DNA of 64,000 nucleotides from Phycisphaera sp. Its GTDB lineage: Bacteria; Planctomycetota; Phycisphaerae; Phycisphaerales; SM1A02. The stretch spans positions 1 through 64,000 of the forward strand of contig WGMP01000002.1 in the NCBI GenBank assembly GCA_016124975.1. The letters run 5' to 3'. Positions 60,559-64,000 of this stretch are shown piece after piece. The notes under the pieces were generated by a model, which was not told the origin of the DNA, did no database searches, and saw only the letters and a list, made by a program, of their open reading frames with translations. The stretch's first letter is position 1. The number at the start of each line of letters is the position of its first letter. Position numbers and translations under genes: made by a program.

Positions 60559-60564
60559 AGGATA
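60559..60564 (-). promoter_or_regulatory. -10-like element 6 nt before the gene at 60552
   Basis: On the minus strand TATCCT is followed by CTTCCG and the ATG. It overlaps TACCAT (60563-60568) on the plus strand, a possible -10 for the permease gene at 60599. The two divergent promoters would then share bases. Confidence 0.5.
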
Positions 60565-60598
60565 CCATCGCCTCCCCGCGCGTCCGCGGGTGCGAACC

Positions 60599-61933
60599 AT
60601 GACCCCGGGATTCCTCCTCGAGATCCTCCGCCTCGGCCTGCGCAACCTGCGGCTCCACAAGCTGCGGTCGACGCTGACAAGCCTCGGCATCATCCTCGGC
60701 GTCGCCGCCGTGATCGTGGTTGTCGCGGTCGGCGAAGGCAACAAGATCGGTGCGCTGCGCGAGGTCTCAGCGCTTGGCGCCACCAACATCATCGTGCGTT
60801 CGTCGAAGCCCCCTGAGGCTGCGAACTCGGGCCAGGCCCGCACCTTCTTCGTCGCCTACGGACTGCTGCGGCAGGACCTGCGGCGCCTGACGACCGCGCT
60901 TCCGGACGCGACAGCCATCGTGCCGCTCAAGGCCGTCGGCTCCGATGTCTCCTACGAGAACCAGCGCATCACGAGCCAGGTCTTCGGCACCACGCCCGAC
61001 CTCCTCGATGTGGCCAGGCTGCGGCTCGAGCCGCGCAGCCGCTATCTCAGCGCAGAGGACATCGCCGCCCGCGCGCCCGTCTGCGTGATCGGCAGCGAGG
61101 TCGCCAAGCAGTTCTTCCGCTTCCGCGACCCGATCGGCGCGACCATCAAGGTCGACAACACGGTCTTCCGCGTGATCGGCGTGCTCGAGCCCGTCGGCCT
61201 CGCGGGCGGGCGCGGCTCAGCGCTCGTCGGGCGCGACCTCAACAAGGACATCCACATCCCCATCACGACCGCGGAGACCCAGTTCGGCGACATGGTCATG
61301 CGCCGGCAGTCGGGCTCGTTCAGCGGCGAGCAGATCGAGGTGTCGGAGATCTATGTCGTCGCGCAGGAGACCGACGAGGTGGTGCCGCTGGCGGAGCGCG
61401 TGCGCCGCGTGGTCGAGGCGGGCCACCCCGGCCTCACCGACGTGCAGCTGATCGTGCCGTGGGAGCTCCTTGAGAACGCCAAGCGCCAGATGATGGTGTG
61501 GAACGTGATGCTGGTCGTGGTGGCCGCGATCTCGCTCCTCGTCGGCGGCATCGGCATCATGAACATCATGCTCGCGAGCGTGACCGAACGCACGCGCGAG
61601 ATCGGCATTCGCCGCGCCCTCGGCGCCACGCGCAAGCACATCGTGCTGCAGTTCCTCGTCGAGACGGGCGCGCTGAGCACCCTTGGCGGCGTGCTCGGCA
61701 TCCTGCTCGGCGTCGGCATCTCGTGGGGCCTGAAGCCACTCGTCGAGGTGATCGTGCGGCTGCCGTTCCTCGCGGGCGCGTTCGACGGGCGCCTCACGCT
61801 CGAACCGAGCGTGACCGTGTGGTCGATCGCCGTGAGCTTTTTCGTGGCGGCGGGCGTCGGCCTTGTGTTCGGCATCTACCCCGCGATCGTCGCGAGCCGC
61901 AAGGATCCGATCGTGGCGCTGCGGCATGACTAA
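60599..61933 (+). CDS. MacB-like ABC transporter permease
   Basis: Inner-membrane protein of 444 aa with the MacB/FtsX plan: one N-terminal helix (LRSTLTSLGIILGVAAVIVVVAVGEG), a large periplasmic MacB_PCD domain (about 55-310), and three C-terminal helices in the FtsX domain (MMVWNVMLVVVAAISLLVGGIGIMNIMLASVTERTREIGIRRALGA). That GIMNIM-TERTREIGIRRALGA stretch is diagnostic. MacB-type systems export peptides, lipoproteins or antibiotics with an ATPase and an adaptor protein; neither is next to it here, so partners are elsewhere. The ATG at 60599 is chosen by homology. Confidence 0.88.
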   Translation: MTPGFLLEILRLGLRNLRLHKLRSTLTSLGIILGVAAVIVVVAVGEGNKIGALREVSALGATNIIVRSSKPPEAANSGQARTFFVAYGLLRQDLRRLTTALPDATAIVPLKAVGSDVSYENQRITSQVFGTTPDLLDVARLRLEPRSRYLSAEDIAARAPVCVIGSEVAKQFFRFRDPIGATIKVDNTVFRVIGVLEPVGLAGGRGSALVGRDLNKDIHIPITTAETQFGDMVMRRQSGSFSGEQIEVSEIYVVAQETDEVVPLAERVRRVVEAGHPGLTDVQLIVPWELLENAKRQMMVWNVMLVVVAAISLLVGGIGIMNIMLASVTERTREIGIRRALGATRKHIVLQFLVETGALSTLGGVLGILLGVGISWGLKPLVEVIVRLPFLAGAFDGRLTLEPSVTVWSIAVSFFVAAGVGLVFGIYPAIVASRKDPIVALRHD

Positions 61934-61937
61934 TCCT

Positions 61938-62091
61938 CAGCGGTCGCCGCGTATCTGAGCGGTCGCCGCTGCGGCGGCTTCCTCTGGTGGGGATGGCGCG
62001 CGGGGTTTGAGCGGTCGCCGCGTCTTTGAGCGGTCGCCGCGTCTTCGAGCGGTCGCCGCTGCGGCGGCTTCCTTTGGTGGGGATGGCGCGC
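61938..62091. repeat. Compound direct repeat downstream of the permease
   Basis: Five copies of a GAGCGGTCGCCGC core begin at 61938, 61957, 62009, 62028 and 62047 (first copy CAGC). Copies followed by CGT are 19-base units. Copies at 61957 and 62047 instead begin a 45-base unit (61957-62001 and 62047-62091, one mismatch). The pattern suggests duplication of a segment containing both unit types. Confidence 0.85.
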
Positions 62092-62115
62092 GTCGGAGTC
62101 GAAAGTCAGGTGTGC

Positions 62116-62173
62116 CAGCAGACTTCAGTCTGCTGAACGACAACCGTCGGAGTCGACGGCTGGCGTCAGCCGT
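62116..62173. repeat. Two short hairpins after the compound repeat
   Basis: CAGCAGACT-TC-AGTCTGCTG (62116-62135) and ACGGCTG-GCGT-CAGCCGT (62156-62173), both perfect. GTCGGAGTCGA flanks them twice (about 62092-62102 and 62147-62157). They lie between the convergent permease and kinase genes and look like REP-type elements; the first could also help end transcription. Confidence 0.7.
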
Positions 62174-62234
62174 TCCGTGAACCGAGGTCCACGGGCAGCC
62201 GTGACTGTCGCTTCGAGCGCGTCGTCGCCGCGCT

Positions 62235-63803
<1,569 letters not shown>

Positions 63804-63810
63804 GGCCGCG

Positions 63811-63816
63811 ATTCTA
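63811..63816 (-). promoter_or_regulatory. -10-like element 7 nt before the histidine kinase
   Basis: On the minus strand TAGAAT is followed by CGCGGCC and the ATG at 63803. No Shine-Dalgarno sequence. Five of six bases match the TATAAT consensus. Confidence 0.55.
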
Positions 63817-63856
63817 CGGCCACCGAGGATGCGCGGCGACCGCGCGGAGAAACGCA

Positions 63857-64000
63857 GTGTTCCGACCAGGCACCGACGAGACCAATGTCCAGTACGAGGA
63901 TGTGCTCTGCAACTTCTGCCACCGCGCATGGGACCCAGACGACCCCGCGCGGCCGCTGATCGAGGGGCACCATGGCAGCCACCTCTGCGGCGAGTGCCTG
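63857..64000 (+). CDS. CxxC zinc-finger protein, 5-prime part only
   Basis: The first 48 codons of a gene that continues past the window. It reads MFRPGTDETNVQYEDVLCNF and continues with two Cys-x-x-Cys pairs, CNFCH and CGEC, joined by WDPDDPARPLIEGHHGSHL, so it starts as a zinc-binding treble-clef-like domain. GGAGA lies 8 bases before the GTG start. It is divergent from the histidine kinase, 53 bases away. The remainder and function are unknown. Confidence 0.65.
   Translation, partial: MFRPGTDETNVQYEDVLCNFCHRAWDPDDPARPLIEGHHGSHLCGECL

Noticed and set aside
61938-62091. Possible CRISPR or integron sites in the compound repeat
   Set aside because: No unique spacers of constant length, no integrase or cas gene, and the intervals are themselves repeats.
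61937-62143. 68-codon minus-strand frame in the repeat region
   Set aside because: It simply translates the direct repeats (two PSPP-EAAAAATA blocks) and has no start signal.

Overview
The window looks like chromosomal DNA from a high-GC planctomycete, most probably of the Phycisphaerae. The clues are exported proteins ending in tandem dockerin-like repeats (ADLDGDGAIGASDLATLLAAWG type), short secreted proteins ending in a PEP-CTERM-like tail (PAPGA-LLGL-GRRRR), a prepilin-like protein with a GFTLVELLSVVAII start, a PA14 plus sorbosone-dehydrogenase-like protein, a TAT-exported Gfo/Idh/MocA oxidoreductase and a BtpA homologue. Genes are closely packed on both strands. No prophage, insertion sequence, rRNA operon or CRISPR array is visible. 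The placement is inferred from protein style, not from a marker gene.

Layout. 1-5.6 kb: a small unknown gene with its own terminator, a GT2 glycosyltransferase, OsmC, cyclophilin, AMP nucleosidase, an AbrB/Doc toxin-antitoxin pair, CutC and a sulfotransferase-like protein. 5.6-9.3 kb: an alkaline-phosphatase-fold TPR protein and two tandem PEP-CTERM-like paralogues. 9.6-17.5 kb: glycosylasparaginase, DEAD-box helicase, two dockerin-tailed exported proteins and an unknown 431-aa protein. 17.5-21.2 kb: DUF1569, PA14/sorbosone protein and GAPDH. 21.2-26.3 kb (plus strand): a GluR0-type ligand-gated potassium channel, BtpA, a D-amino acid aminotransferase-like protein, type III pantothenate kinase and an MnmE-like GTPase. 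26.4-28.5 kb: FabI, tRNA-Arg(UCG) and an Rsm22-like methyltransferase. 28.5-31.7 kb: an exported-protein cluster (His-rich protein, prepilin-like protein and two paralogues with different C-terminal anchors).

31.7-41.5 kb (minus strand): MetH, EamA transporter, Gfo/Idh oxidoreductase, TIGR01777 epimerase, RlmK-like methyltransferase and a REC-GAF-HD-GYP regulator. Several of these have overlapping or abutting stop and start codons. 41.6-49.3 kb (plus): S41 protease, two LolA-like exported paralogues, a NatA/NatB-type ABC exporter and a zinc-ribbon membrane protein. 49.6-61.9 kb (plus): small lipoprotein, MFS transporter, ribosomal protein S1, a large exported unknown, a poly-glycine STN/secretin-like protein, MFS transporter, GT39 and a MacB-like permease. 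62.2-64 kb: a repeat cluster, a sensor histidine kinase and the start of a CxxC zinc protein cut by the window edge.

The most notable pattern is in the promoters. At least ten genes (positions 2677, 4130, 7676, 20071, 21247, 36875, 41508, 41648, 60552, 63803) have a TANNNT -10-like hexamer ending exactly 6 or 7 bases before the start codon and no Shine-Dalgarno sequence, as expected of leaderless transcripts. Other genes (223-480, OsmC, cyclophilin, FabI, lipoprotein) have clear ribosome-binding sites, so two translation-initiation modes appear to coexist. Other points of interest are the GluR0-like channel, a pantothenate kinase with Gln in place of the first motif Asp, an MnmE-like GTPase without the C-terminal catalytic end, and tandem paralogues carrying alternative surface anchors.
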